Positions 1 to 11,951 of a stretch of 64,000 nt of DNA are shown here, in pieces. This stretch comes from Carya illinoinensis. Its lineage: Eukaryota; Streptophyta; Magnoliopsida; Fagales; Juglandaceae. A model generated the notes under the pieces. The model saw only the letters and a list, made by a program, of their open reading frames with translations. It did no database searches and was not told the origin of the DNA. Every line of letters starts with the position of its first letter. Position 1 is the stretch's first letter. The stretch covers positions 5,769,501-5,833,500 of the forward strand of contig NC_056758.1 in assembly GCF_018687715.1 (NCBI RefSeq), in the 5' to 3' direction. Made by a program: the position numbers and the translations under genes.

Positions 1-126
1 CTTCTCACTATAACCATCTTAGCAACAAGGAAAAAGTTTTATGGTAGTCTATTCCTTCCCGTTGCGTATATCCCTTTGCAACAAGTTGAGCTTTTAACCT
101 CTCAACTGTCCCATTTGAGTTGCACT

Positions 127-498
127 TCACCTTATAAACATATTTACAATCATTGGAATCTTCCCTGGTGGTAAGTTAGAAAAGACCAACTTATTGTTCA
201 ACTCCAAAGCTGTTAACTTAGTTTCCGTAGCTTTGCACCAATTAGGGTCTTTAACAGCTTGATTATAGGTTTGTGGCTCAGTTTGTGTGGAAATGGAGGT
301 GGAAAAAGCTTGAAAATTAGGAGAAATTTTTTCATAAGACAAAGTGCTAAACAAAGGGAAAGGTGTAACTAAAGAAGGTGGAACTACCTGATCCACAGAG
401 TGGGAGGAGGAACCAAGAGTGACTTGCTGAAAGTGATAGTCTTGGAGATACTGAGGTGCCTTCTTAGTCCTGGCTGATTTTCGAGGTGGAAATGTCAA
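127..498 (-). pseudogene. copia-1 linker and start of reverse transcriptase
   Basis: Minus-strand frame of 123 codons. The N-terminal residues 'RKSARTKKAPQYLQDYH' are the typical basic linker before copia reverse transcriptase. They are followed by 'AVKDPNWCKATETKLTALELN', the conserved first block of the RVT_2 domain, and the frame then runs into 'PPGKIPM'. It ends at 127 by a stop; more RT should continue towards and beyond position 1. Confidence 0.7.
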
Positions 499-687
499 AA
501 TCGTTTGAGTACAAGCAGGAGAGTGGATAGGGTGACTGTCTCTAGAGGCTTCAAGTGTAGATGAGGGTTTTGAAGTGGGAACATCAGGGTTGAAAATGTT
601 GTCAAGAAAATGTGATGGTCTTGATGGAGAGAGAAGGTGATTTTTTGGTTGGAGTAGTTCAAACTTTAAGGATTGAAGAGTTGGTGA

Positions 688-2060
688 CTAATCATGGCTA
701 GAAAGGCTAGTAGAATGAGGAGAACTCTCAGTCAGAGAGAAATCAAATATCTGCTTAGTGGTAGGTATGAATAACAGTTGTGGAGATGAGTCCTTTTGAA
801 AAGGGAAAATAGACTTGTAGAAAATAATATCGCTGGACAGAAACACATTTTTGCTCTCAAGATCAAGTAATATATAACCTTCCACCCCAAAAGGATAACC
901 TAGAAAAACACATTTCCTCCCCCTAGGATCAAATTTCTTTCTGCCTGGAGATAGAGTAAAGGCAAAAAAGAGGCAACCAAAAACTCTCATTTGTTTATAG
1001 GTTGGTTTGGTCTGAAAAAGAATCTCATAAGGAGCTCTATTGTTAAGCAAAGGGGTTGGAATTCTATTTACGATGTAGGTGGCAGTAAGAATACATTCAT
1101 TCCAATACTTGAGAGGGATGTTAGACTAAAATTTCAAAGCTCGTGCAACATTCAAAAGATGTTGGTGTATTCTCTCAACAATGCCATTTTGTTGGGGTGT
1201 TTGGACACAACTGCTTTGATGAATAACACATTTCTCTTTGAAAAAATCTTTCATTTGAAACTCAGCACCATTTTCACTCCTAATAATTTTAATTTTAATT
1301 CCAAACTGGGTCTCAACAAGGTTAAAAAGGGAATCTATGCATTGCCTTGTGTCCGATTTGTTCTTAAGAAGATAAACCCAAGTGGTTCAAGAAAAATCCA
1401 CACAATAGTGAGAAAAAATCTAGTACCATCATAAGCAATCTCTAAAGAAGGGCCCCAAAGAACAAAGTGAATAATTTAAAAATTGTTAGAGGAACAATGA
1501 GAGCTGTGAGGAAAAGACAACCTAGATTGGTTGGCCAAAGGACAAATACAGCAAGGCATTTTATTGTTAGAATATAAGGAGTTTTGTACAATAGGATCAT
1601 TGATCAAATAGAGTCTAGAATCTGAAACATGGCCTAGGCAACAATGCCAATGGTCTAAAATAGAAATACTATTCATAGCAAAAGCAGAAACAAAACTATC
1701 AATCTTGGAAAGCTTTGAAAGGGTAGTCATTAATGTTGAAGCAGAGATTTTCATTGTCAGCAAGTGGTACAATCCATCATTGGTCTCACCCATCCCAATC
1801 ACGGTCCATGACAAAAGGTCCTGAAGGAAACAACAATTTGATAGAAATACAAGGCAGGAAGAAAGGTCTTTAGCAAGTCTTTTGGGAGATAATAAATTAA
1901 AAGAAAATGATGGAACATAAAGCACATCATGGAAAATAATGTGCTCAATAACTCTAACAGTTCCTACATGTGTGACAAGTACCTTTTCACCATTGGGAAG
2001 CTTAACTGAATAAAATACATTGGCAATGATTGTGTTGAACAAAGAGGGGTTGCAAATCAT
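688..2060 (-). pseudogene. copia-1 protease/integrase remnant
   Basis: The minus-strand frame 1476-2060 (194 codons) carries the region between protease and integrase, including the pre-integrase zinc-binding stretch with 'HWHCCLGHVSDSRL' and 'CCICPLANQSRL'. The integrase core (about 1050-1480) is broken by stops. The frame 688-1050 holds the integrase C-terminal part, with '[24 protein letters not shown]' spread over its start. Integrase would join element cDNA to the chromosome. Two frameshifts and several stops make it non-functional. Confidence 0.75.
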
Positions 2061-2063
2061 GTG

Positions 2064-3350
2064 TCAGTTGCACCTGTGTCCAAAATCCAAGGAATATAAA
2101 AAAAAACTAGAGGATTTCTGTGCATAGTTTGAGAGGCAAGAAAAAATACTAGACATCTTGGAAATACTAGCTATGTTTGCTGCGGTAGGAAAAGCAGTCT
2201 GGTGTTGTCCTGTAGAATATTTAACTGATGAATGATCCTTTTGGTGTAGCAAAGTAAGAAGTTGTTGATATTGCCCCTTGGTGAGTGCCATTTTATTATC
2301 ATTCCCTTCATCTTGATCTACCCCAACTGGGATGCTGGATTGAGTAACAAAAGCACTAGACCCCTTTCCTTTATTGTGTCATTTATGCCCTGGTGGGTAC
2401 CCATGCAGCTTGTAGCATTTGTCTACCAAATTTTCATTCATATGACAGCGACTACACACAGGAGCCTCGGCATTTTCAACCTTAAAACAAGTATCTAAAG
2501 TGTGTCATTGCATCTTACAATGTGTAATTTAAGGCCTCTCATGCCTATTTGCAGATTTGACATTGCCAAAATTCCTTTTAGTGAGCATAGCCACAAGGTC
2601 AAGAGAAGAGGTGCCAGAAATTATCTTGTGTTGCTTCTCCTGCTGTTGAATCATGGAGAAAACTTTGTTTAATGCAGGCATAGGTTCAATCAACATAATC
2701 TGGTCCCTAGCATTAGAGTAGCAGTCACTTAGGCCTATAAAGAAGTGGATAACACAGTCCCCTTAATACCTATCCCTTAGAATTTTCAATTGACCACAAC
2801 TACATTCAGCAGTAGGATCATATAGAATGAGTTCATCCCAAATGGCATTGAGTTTTCCAAAATAAATACTTACTGACTCATCCCCTTGTTAGAGACTTGT
2901 CAAAGATTTCTTCAACCAAAAAATACGTGGCCCATTTGTTGTGATAACCTGTCTTGCAACTTTCCAAATAGCATAAGCATCATCAACGAATGCTAAGCTA
3001 GTTCTCATAGAGTTACTTACAAAGTTGTGAATCTAGGATACCACCACATCATTGCAGTGTTCCCAAGCCTCCATAAGGGGATCATCTAGACTTGTAGGCT
3101 TTTTGACGTCTCCATTAATGAAACCAATCTGTTCTTAGCTTTGAGTGCTCTTCGCATAGCTCTAGATCAGGTAACATAATTTTTTGTGGTTAAGGGATCA
3201 GTGACCAAGCTGGCCCTTGTGTTATCCCCATTCTTTATCCGATAGGGATTATTTTGATAAGAGAATTTGAGGAATCGTGAAACAAGTTGTTCATTACTAG
3301 ATGAGTCATTCTTTGGGATGGTTGATTCTTCTTCCGTTATTCACAATAAC
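2064..3350 (-). pseudogene. copia-1 gag remnant
   Basis: Translated on the minus strand, this stretch gives the copia gag pattern with many stops. Near 3150-3250 the residues resemble the conserved start, in which a variant of the 'NY..W..AM..AL.AKN' motif is readable. A degraded zinc-knuckle area lies around 2390-2530, and the reading ends at 2064 next to the protease/pre-integrase region. Gag would form the cytoplasmic virus-like particle. No continuous frame exceeds about 75 codons, so it cannot make a full product. Confidence 0.6.
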
Positions 3351-3366
3351 TATTGCTCTGATACCA

Positions 3367-3505
3367 TGTATGAAATCAAGGTGCAAACTAGCACTTGGAA
3401 AGCAAAGGATAAGAAGAGAAAGATGAGAAGGAAAAGATAGCTTCAAATGGAGAAGGAAACTCTGGAACTTCTCATTAAAATTAAATGAATTACAAAATAC
3501 AATTA

Positions 3506-3603
<98 letters not shown>

Positions 3604-3677
3604 CATCCAAGGCACCTATAACAATCTGTACAAAGGAGAACAACCGTGTATGCTGCTATTGTCCAGCTTTACATACA
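3367..3677 (-). repeat. 5' LTR of copia-1
   Basis: It begins TGTATG and ends CATACA, a perfect 6-bp terminal inverted repeat, and abuts the tRNA-Met primer site. A TA run at 3506-3526 could serve as the TATA region. It is followed by a long (GA)n microsatellite at about 3525-3600, so the LTR length is probably inflated. The outer boundary rests on the inverted repeat alone, because the partner LTR is not in the window; an end near 3863 is an alternative. Confidence 0.65.
3525..3600. repeat. (GA)n microsatellite inside the copia-1 LTR
   Basis: About 37 uninterrupted GA dinucleotides follow a short TA run. The open frame across it (alternating Glu-Arg) is a repeat artefact. Confidence 0.97.
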
Positions 3678-3865
3678 GACAACTCTGAACAAAAGACGAG
3701 ATCAAATAAAGGACTAATCGACTCCACTACAAAGAATGAATATACAGAGAAAATGTCTATGACATTGGTACAACCATGCACATCATGCTCAGGTAATTGC
3801 ATTTGCCGACACCACTTTATGTGTTGTTCCTTTATTTGCTTTATTTTCACTATCATGCTCCAATA

Positions 3866-4774
3866 AACTGGGATCAAATCCAGTTGTTTGGAAATAAACT
3901 AAATAAACAGTACTGGGAAGCAGCAGAAGGAAGAAGAAAAGAGGTAACATGATTACTATGTCCTAAGATCGGAGGAGCTGAGGTTATGGCTTGAAAGGTT
4001 GGGAGAGAGAGAGAGTACGAACAAGTTGGAGAGGCATGAATGTGCGGAAGTTGCATCTGAACTTAAAGAGATAATATTTCAACGATGCTCAAGTTTCAAC
4101 CACCAGTATTCGATCAGTAATTATATCTGGTGGAGTTTCATTCAAAATAAAATATAGAAGACTTTATGCAGCTCCTTAGCTGGCACATTATCAGCAACGC
4201 ACGCATGCAGTTTCACTTGCAGCCATACCAGGTACATAGACAAGTTTATATGGCGAGGAGAAAGACATTATGCAACTCCCCAGTCGGAACAGAGGCGTCA
4301 GCGCACTGATGTCGAATATAAAACAAAGCAATTATGACCTCATTTCATCCATATGTCATCAAATTGGCATCTCCTTCATATATAACTTAAACAGCCAATA
4401 GTTCTGTTGAAACGTAAATGATTTGTAGTTTCTCCAAAAAGAATTAACAATAATACTTTGAAGGCGAATTAGTCAGACACAGACTGTGTGCCGGATCGAC
4501 AACTAGCAAGAGAAAAGACATATATATATATATATATATATATTGCTTTTTAACGATTCAGCATGGTTTTATGATTTTCTACTGCCAATCGAGATTGCCA
4601 TAATTATCTGTCTCCTCTTTTTTGTTTGAATCACTTAAAATATTAGTTGTTTAATCAATTACAGTTAGAGATATGATTTCCAAGTTCAGTTCATAAACCT
4701 GCTTGATCCGCGGGATATTATTAAATTTTTAGTTCTATTTTACTTTTTATTTTGTTTATGACTTTATTGTGTTT
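3866..4774. repeat. Long direct duplication 1, copy A
   Basis: About 0.9 kb matching 11032-11951 in the same orientation. Both start at AACTGGGATCAAATCCAG and end after a shared TTTATTTTGTTTATGACTTT stretch. Copies differ by scattered substitutions, by the length of GA and TA runs, and by a ~60-bp unit present once here and twice in copy B. No gene is recognised inside; it reads as ordinary AT-rich host intergenic DNA. Confidence 0.85.
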
Positions 4775-6177
4775 AAAGTTGTTAAAAATAGCTGGTGGTT
4801 TGGGCTAGGCTGATGACTGATGACTGCAACAGGAAAGAGAGATCATGTGGCTCATGAGAAACCATAGATAAAAGTTAATTAAGAAATCAGCAAAAGAAGA
4901 ATTAATTATTTAGCTAAACCCAAACATAGACAACACTTTAATGGGTATTTAGTATTAATCTTATCAATGATAAACCATAAAGGAATCCAGTACGTTTCTG
5001 AATTCACGACCTCATCCTATATTTTGCTATTCTTACAGTGGGAGGATCGATCATTTGAAGTAGAACCATTGGCAGAATGCTTATTGCATTGATCTATATT
5101 TAAATTTATTTTTCAATCAACAAACATCTAGATGCCCCTAAATTTCTAAACTGATCTCAATGCATGATGCATTACGGCCAGTTGTTTCACAAGCCTAAAC
5201 TAATAAGATGTTGTGAATTTAATCCCTTAATTAACATTCTCACATCCATCCTAAAGAAGTGGGGATTCGACACGGGAAACATTCATCTTAATAATGTCTA
5301 AAGCTGAAAAAAAAGAGAGAGATGTGAATCTAATCATATTAATTAATATTCTAACATTTCCCTTCATGTGTAGACCAAATAGGCCTAAACTGATGGAGAA
5401 GAGTGAATTTGACCATTTAATCGATATTATAAAGCTTTCCCTCATAAATAGGATCCATATATGTGAGATGTTTAACTCAAATGAGAGGATAACAATGTGA
5501 AAGATTTTAACTTGGGACCACAACACCATGTTAAGTCACTCCTAACCCCAAAAGCCTAAAGTTTGAAAGGAAATAGTGATTAATCAATTAATCAACATTT
5601 TAATGCATAGATGAATTTGCACCGCTGACATATTCTAAAGATGGCTTGAAGATCCTAAATATAGCATATACTCTATATAAGCATGAAAACGTTCGAGTAG
5701 ATTAGCTTCAAACAGGGTTATAATACAAGATGTTTGTTCAAGTTCACAATCAAGACAATATTATTCTTAAAAAAGAGGCATATCACAGCAGCAACGACAA
5801 CATACATCATGCAGCGAAAAGAGACTAATTGGCTGATGCAGTACCCACTTAGGCTCATGGAGTTCAAGACGCTGCTCGAGTGTGTCAAGCTTCTCATTCA
5901 ACAATGCCAGTTTGCTCTTTGTTGTAGCCTCTGAAAGAGTATAAAAGCATAAGATGCAGAGGTTGAATAACACCACCAACCCCCAAAAAATGGGTTGTGG
6001 AAATTCATTTCATTGGGGTTATAATGTACAAATCAATGCCATCCAACAATGAAATAATGAGCTACTCGAACCAACCCCAGAGCAGCAAATTTCAATAGGA
6101 AAAGATAAAGGAAGGGAGGGATTATAAATCGGGTACCGAATTGGACAAGGAAATCAAAGAGGCGTCAAACATTGAGT
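4775..6177. other. Intergenic stretch without a recognisable gene
   Basis: AT-rich DNA with no convincing coding frame. At about 5180-5620 there are degenerate direct repeats of a 'GTGAATTTAATC..TTAATTAACATT' motif and a 'GGGATTCGACACGGGAAAC' stretch. These look like a decayed dispersed repeat of the kind common in eudicot genomes. Its class is not clear. Confidence 0.5.
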
Positions 6178-6770
6178 GAAATTGTAATGTTTTTGATAAC
6201 AAGAACACTACCACTCCACTCCAAGAACACAAAATTCCAAGAACTTCAAGAACCAAAGAACCCAAAACACAATGCAAGGTGAATGAATGTAAAACACACC
6301 AGATAATCAAATGCAAGATTCAATTAATGAACCATGATAGAGAACTTTTGAGGAGTTCTCAACCTCCAACTTACAAGCTTCAGAATGATCAAGATGATCT
6401 TTACAGGAATTGGCTTATGCTTTTATACTTGCAAAACCATGAAATAAAAACACAACAATCAAAACTCACCGTTGAACTAAAGTCCAAAATGCACGGACTA
6501 AAACTCAAAACAAACTTGATATCCGTACAATTCACTTTAAACGACTTACAACACTTCTATTAAAGCTAAAACGCATTGTTTCATTAAAGGACTAATAACC
6601 CCAAAATTGTACGTCGTAGTAATCCAACCCTTATACCTTCATAAGCCATTAAAGTCGTTATTTCCCTTCAGAGACTTACTACTACACTGCACCTATTGTC
6701 TCAACCACTCACTATCCAACCACCATCAACCTCTTTCTCTTCAAGACCTTGCCCCAAGCACCCATGACAA
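6178..6770 (-). repeat. Probable 3' LTR of a chromovirus (gypsy)
   Basis: It lies directly downstream, on the minus strand, of the chromodomain end. It contains a minus-strand TATAAAA at 6421-6427, followed by transcript-leader-like sequence ending near TTACAATTTCA at about 6178. Boundaries are estimates because the partner 5' LTR is missing. Confidence 0.5.
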
Positions 6771-6814
6771 TCCCTTCCTCTTCAAAGAATTGCCCCCAAG
6801 GCACCCGTGATAGA

Positions 6815-7813
6815 TTACAAAATAGTGCCTATCAAATGTGGATACAAAGATCTTAACTTGTGCAATAATTCCCAAGAACTATCTTCCATTTCAACTCCCA
6901 CCCATTTAACCAAAACCTCTATAGCAACATGATTCCCAACCTTTTTCATTCTTCTGTCCATGATCTTTTCTGACTTAGGCCAAACACATCCCTCACTGTC
7001 AACTAGTAGAAGAGTAGGTAAAGGAGAAATCTGGTCTCTATTTTCTTTTTCAGGCATGATACATGAAAAACAAGATGGATTTTTGATAATGATGACAAAT
7101 TCAACTCAGAAGCAACTGTGCCAATCTTTTGAAGGACCTGGAAATGACCATAATACTTTGGAGCAAGCTTCATATTATGTCTCATGGCAATTGATTTTTG
7201 CCTATAGGGCTATAACTTAAAAAATCTTCAACCTGAAAAATTCTCTCAAATCTCTTCTTATCTTCATAGACCTTCATTCTATCTTGAGCCTTCTTCAAAT
7301 TCTCTTTCAAGAAACACAAAATCTACTCTCTAGTCGTTCGATGTTGGTCTACAGCAGCATCGGCAGTAGTGCCATCAACCTTGGTGGAGGCATGCCATAC
7401 AAGGCATGAAAGGGTGAGAGACCAGTCGAGAAATGCATAGTAGCGTTATAACAATACTCTACCATAGGCAACCAAGAAGACCAGCTTTTAGGTTTCGAGC
7501 CATAGTAAGCTCTTAAGTATGCCTCAACAGCTTTATTCAAGCTGAGCTCATAGCCAAAGTAGTTCCCTGCATCTTGAAAAGTTCTTTCGAAAAGGAACCA
7601 GTAAACACCACAGCATGATCAGACACCATGGTCTTAGGCAACCCATGAAGCTTGAACACTCTAGAAAAGAACACTTCTTCCACTTTACATGTTGTATAGG
7701 GATGAGCTATTGGGAAAAAAATGACCAAACTTGGTCAATCTATCAACCACAGTTAAAATAACTGACATACCACCTGAAGAAGGCAGTCCTTCAATGAAAT
7801 CCATGGCAATGTC
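6815..7813 (-). pseudogene. Ty3/gypsy chromovirus integrase and chromodomain remnant
   Basis: Minus-strand residues, in order, give the integrase core start '[15 protein letters not shown]' and 'VDRLTKF' (7735-7810), 'VFKLHGLPKTMVSDH.AVFTGSF' (7537-7728), and 'AYYGSKPKSWSSWLPMVEYCYN' with 'GLSPFHALYG' (7349-7540). Next comes the C-terminal 'KLAPKYYGHFQVLQKIG' region (7003-7185), then a chromodomain-like 'VLVKWVGVEMEDSSWE' (about 6830-6960). This order is typical of plant chromoviruses. Stops and frameshifts separate the pieces. The integrase is cut at about 7813, where copia sequence begins, so gag, protease, RT and RNase H of this element are absent. Confidence 0.85.
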
Positions 7814-8603
7814 AAGTCTTTTAATTTAAGCACCTTGCCATCTTCCTTGTTGAAGCCCTCGGGTTGCTCCAAATACACTTCCTCTTCAAGTTCTCCATTG
7901 AGGAAAGCTGATTTAGCATCAAGTTAAGAGATCTTCCAAATTCTTTGAGCTGTAAGTGCACAAACAGTTCTTATGGTATCTAATCTTGCCATAGGAACAT
8001 AAGTTTCATTGAAATCAATTCCAGCCTTCTATGAGTACCCTTTAGCAACTAATCTTGCTTTATATTTCTTTAATGAACCATCAGGATTAAGCTTCCTTTT
8101 GTAAATCCATTTAGCTCCAATGATTCTTTGCTGTCAAGATAGGGAACAAGCTCCCAGGTATTGTTCTTTTCAATCACCTTAATCTCATCCTTCATTGCAT
8201 CAACCCAAACTGGTTCTTTTATAGCTGCTGCAAAGCTTTCAGGCTCTAAAGGCATATAGTTGCAAGATTCATAAATTTCACTCAAAAGTCTCAGCCTTCT
8301 TGGAGTTGTTTCAGAAGTGGATTGATTTGAGAACTTAAGGTTACTGTCAACCCTTTGTTTTGAAATTGTAGTTGCTGGTTGACTGTCATCATCATTTTCC
8401 ATTCTTGTCTCGGGTTCTTCAATTACTGATATGGTAAGTGGCTGAGTTAATTCTTCATCTTTCTCCCAAATCCAAGTTGAATACTCATCAAACACCACAT
8501 CCCCACTTGTAACCAGTTGCTGTGATTTTGAGTTGAAGACCCTATATAGTTTGGATTGAGAGCTATATCCAAGGAAGACTCCCTTTGCTGACTTTTCTTC
8601 CAA
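7814..8603 (-). pseudogene. copia-2 reverse transcriptase, 5' part only
   Basis: The frame 8070-8603 (177 codons) begins with the integrase-RT linker 'GVFLGYSSQSKLYRVFN' and includes 'PVWVDAMKDEIKVIEKNNTWELV', the first conserved RVT_2 block, with the 'K..NG' fingers after a shift. Downstream, through stops, 'LDAKSAFLNGELEEEVYLEQ' is readable to about 7830. The sequence then becomes chromovirus at 7814, before the active-site YVDD. RT would copy element RNA in the particle. Confidence 0.8.
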
Positions 8604-8618
8604 CTTGTGCCTTTTTTG

Positions 8619-9560
8619 CTAAGGGATATGCATATAAGAAATGCATCCAAAAACTTTCGGATGCTCAGCAGTAGGTTTGATCCCACTCCAAGATTCAATG
8701 GGAGCTAAATTTTTCACAGCTTTTGTAGTACATATATTCAAGAAATACACAGCTGTGTTAACAGCCTCAGCCCAAAACTTTTTAGGAAGTCCTTTTGCCA
8801 TTAGCATAGACGTGACCATCTCCATGATAGTCATATTTTTCCTCTCTGAGACTTCATTTTGTTGTGGAGTATAGGCAACAGTTAACTGGTGTTCCAACCC
8901 TTCATTTTCGCAAAACTCATCAAACTTTTTAGAGTTAAACTTAGTGCCTCTATCACTTCTCAAAGTTTTGAATTTTCTACCACTTTGGTTCTCAACATGC
9001 AATTTAAATTTCTTAAAAACTTCAAATGCTTCTGATTTTTCTTTGAGAAAGTACACCCAAGTCATTCTAGAAAGATCATCAATAAACAAGATGAAGTACC
9101 TGTTTTGACTTTGTGAATGAGTTCTTATAGGACCACATAAATTTGTATGCACAAGTTCTAGAAGATTTTTGGCTCTCCATGCTTCTCCTTTCGGAAATGA
9201 TTCTTTATGTTGTTTCCCCAACATGCAACCTTCACACACACCCATATTCTAATCTAGAAGAGGTAAGTTTCTCATCATATTTTTTTGATTTAAAAACCTT
9301 AGTGCATTAAGGTTTTAATGTCCAAACTTTTGATTGCATAAGGTAGTTTCATCATTTTTAACCACAAGAGCCTTCAGGTATTGCCAATAGATAGGAAAAT
9401 TTCTCCCATTTCCCATCTTCACTTTAGCCACCACATGATTGTTGTTCTTTATATCATAAATAGTGCACTGATCATCTTCAAAGTGAAGGGAGTATCCGTT
9501 TTCCATCATCAGTCCAACACTTAGTAGACTTTGATCAAGGCTTGGAACTAACAACACATC
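8619..9560 (-). pseudogene. copia-2 integrase
   Basis: The 208-codon frame 8619-9245 opens with the tail of the HHCC zinc-binding domain ('GVCEGCMLGKQHKESFP') and carries most of the DDE core. The second Asp lies in 'LRSDRGTKF' and the Glu in 'PQQNEVSERKN'. The first catalytic Asp appears replaced: the usual 'HTD.CGP' reads 'HTNLCGP' here. The pre-integrase part continues upstream at 9315-9557 in another frame ('LLVPSLDQSLLSVGLMMENGY'). A frameshift and the lost Asp make activity unlikely. Confidence 0.82.
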
Positions 9561-9729
9561 ATTTATAAATCTGGTTCCCCCTTTTGGTTTCCAAAGCTAT
9601 TGTGCCTTTCCCTCTTACCTCCACCAGGTTACCATTTCCAAGTTTCATTTTTACCTTAACAGAAGTATCAATACGAGAAAATAGACTTGAAATTGGTGTC
9701 GTGCGGTTGCTATAGTAACTATCGAGAAA

Positions 9730-10691
9730 CTATTCCCTTTTTTGTCCAGCAGCCACTTGACAAGCATAAAGCAATTGCTCTTCCTTATCCTCTGTGAAAT
9801 TTACTTGTTGATTATTGTCTTTAAACCTGCAATCCTTTTCTTCATGGCCAAACTTTTTGCAATTTGTACACTGAGGTTTACCATGATGAAAGCAATTTTT
9901 CTCCAAGTGATTAGTTTTCTTGCAAATACCACAAGGTTGAAAATGACCTTTTGTAGCATACTTTTTCTTATGACTCTCTCCATCTTTTGCCTTGCCCTTA
10001 TACCCCTTTTTGAAATCCTTTTGCTTTCGATTCTTTAGATTGACTTTCAACTGAAATGCATTTTCAAGAGTAGCTTCATTCCTCCTATCAAGCCTTTGTT
10101 CGTGTGCTTGCAAAAAACCCATCAGTTCAGTAACTGAAAGTGTAGAGAGATCCCGAGATTCTTCAATGGCAGCAACCATCGAGTCATATTTCTCAGTTAA
10201 ACTAATGAGAATCTTTTGTATGATTCTCTTATCAGTTATGGCCTCTCCATAAGCCCTCATTTGATTAACTACTTCAATGAGTTTTGAGCAATACTCTTTG
10301 GCAGTTTCAGAATCTTTCATTTAGAGATTCTCCAACTCCCTTCTCAACCCTTGAAACTTAACAGTTTTAACTTGCTATTTCTTGGAAACTCAAGTTGTGA
10401 AATTTCCCAAGCGTGTTTAGAAGTTGTAGCTCTCATTAGTCTTGGAAATATAGATTCACTTACAGTTTGTTGCAGAGTAAATAATGCCTCTGCATCCTTC
10501 TGTTTTTCCAGCTTGACTTGACTTGAAACTGAACCACCACTACTTGAGCTTTCACTGGCTGTTGGAACTCTAGACTCGATGACATCCCATAGATCAAAAG
10601 ACAAGAAAAAAGTCTTCATTTTTATGCTCCAGTAGTCATAATTTTCACCAAAAAAATTAGGAATTGATGTGGTTGAACCAAGGGTAGCCAT
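9730..10691 (-). pseudogene. copia-2 gag (nucleocapsid) with one frameshift
   Basis: The start is ATG at 10691 on the minus strand: MATLGSTTSIPNFFGENYDY, a copia gag opening. The first frame runs to about 10344. After a break near 10320-10350, the second frame (196 codons) carries 'MRAYGEAITDKRIIQKILISL' and two CCHC zinc knuckles: C-X2-C-X4-H-X4-C in 'CGICKKTNHLEKNC' and again in 'CTNCKKFGHEEKDC'. Gag would package element RNA. Both knuckles are intact, so decay is recent or slight. Confidence 0.85.
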
Positions 10692-10732
10692 TTTTCCCAA
10701 GATAATCGAAACGTGGCTCTGATGCCAATTAT

Positions 10733-11016
10733 TGGTTTTAGAAATTAGATTAAGGAAAATAATGAAACCAGAGGAGAAAAACATGAGAGAACTTCAACCA
10801 ACAATTGTTTGATTGATAGTTTACAATTCACCAAAATACATCTTATATGCCATCTTGAGAATAACAATTAATAACATATTGTTCCAAAGCAGAGAAATAA
10901 ATCAGATGACTAATTATAGCAGAAACCAAATATAGCTTATATAGAAAACTGCATCAGTCTTCAATAAACAACGTTCATTTCAATGGCTAGTACTGCATAA
11001 GGTACTGCATCACCCA
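10733..11016 (-). repeat. 5' LTR of copia-2
   Basis: It starts TGGTTTTAGA, five bases from the primer site, and may end CACCCA at 11016 (TGG...CCA). No partner LTR exists in the window to confirm the end. The duplicated host segment copy B begins about 15 bases further on. Confidence 0.55.
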
Positions 11017-11031
11017 GATATATGTCGGTGG

Positions 11032-11166
11032 AACTGGGATCAAATCCAGTTATTTGAAAATAAACTGAATAAACAGTACTGGAAAGCAGCAGAAGGAAGA
11101 AGAAAAGAGGTAACATGATTACTATGTCATAAGATCGGAGGAGCTGAGGCTACGGCTTGAAAGGTG

Positions 11167-11200
<34 letters not shown>

Positions 11201-11951
11201 ACAAGTTTGGAAGTTGCGAACAAGTTGGAGAGGCATGAATGTGTGGAAGTTGCATCTGAACTTAAAGAGTTAATATTTCAACGCTGCTCAAGTTTCAACC
11301 ACCAGTATGCAGTAATTATATCTGGTGGAGTTTATTCAAAATAAAATATAGAAGGAATTAAAGACTTTATGCAGCTCCCTAGCCGGCACATTATCAGCAA
11401 CGCGCGCATGCAGTTTCACTTGCACCCATACCAGGTACATAGACAAGTTAATATGGCGAGGTGAAAGACTTTATGCAGCTCCCCAGTCGGAACAAAGGCG
11501 TCAGCGGACTGATGCCGAATATAAAACAAAGCAATTATGGTCTCATTTCATCCATATGTCATCAAATTGGCATCTCCTTCATATATAAAAGTAATTATGG
11601 TCTCATTTCATCCATATGCCATCAATCTGGCATCTCCTTCATATATAACTTAGACAGCCAATAGTTCTCAAATGACTTGCAGTTTCTTAAAAATGAATTA
11701 ACGACAGTTTGAAGGCGAAACAGTCAGAGACAGACCGTGTGCGGGATCGACAACTAGCAAGAGAAAGAAAATTGGAAAGGTTCCACGGTAACAATATTAT
11801 ATATATATATATATGCGTGTGTGTGTGTGTTAGTTGCAGTGATCGGGTGATTAATTTGATATATCTGATTATGAATTTATATACAAAGACTGAAGTCAAT
11901 GGTTATTTAGTTCTATTTTACTTTTTATTTTGTTTATGACTTTATTGTGTT
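11032..11951. repeat. Long direct duplication 1, copy B
   Basis: Matches 3866-4774. This copy has a longer GA run (11169-11197), a CA/GT run near 11813-11830, and a tandem duplication of a ~58-bp unit at 11531-11588 and 11589-11647 that is single in copy A. It starts next to the copia-2 LTR. Confidence 0.85.

Larger units (their letters stand above)
1..3677 (-). mobile_element. Degenerate Ty1/copia retrotransposon (copia-1), 5' part, cut by window edge
   Basis: Read on the minus strand this is a copia element in the order LTR, primer-binding site, gag, protease, integrase, start of reverse transcriptase. The 5' LTR lies at 3367-3677. The sequence next to it (3354-3366) is complementary to the 3' end of initiator tRNA-Met, the usual copia primer site (minus-strand TGGTATCAGAGCA). 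Integrase C-terminal and pre-RT linker residues are readable at 127-1050, and the pre-integrase region at 1476-2060. Frames are broken by many stops and shifts, so it is inactive. The 3' half and the other LTR lie outside the window. Confidence 0.88.
7814..11016 (-). mobile_element. Truncated Ty1/copia retrotransposon (copia-2)
   Basis: Minus strand order: LTR (10733-11016), primer site complementary to tRNA-Met (10715-10727), gag, protease, integrase, reverse transcriptase. The element stops inside RT, just after the 'PEGF...GKVLKLK' block, and is joined to chromovirus integrase. The RT catalytic YVDD region, RNase H, polypurine tract and 3' LTR are all missing, so it cannot move by itself. 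Long frames (gag 196, integrase 208, RT 177 codons) show it is younger than copia-1. Confidence 0.88.

Noticed and set aside
3485..3688. Open frame rich in alternating Glu-Arg
   Set aside because: Pure translation of the (GA)n microsatellite.
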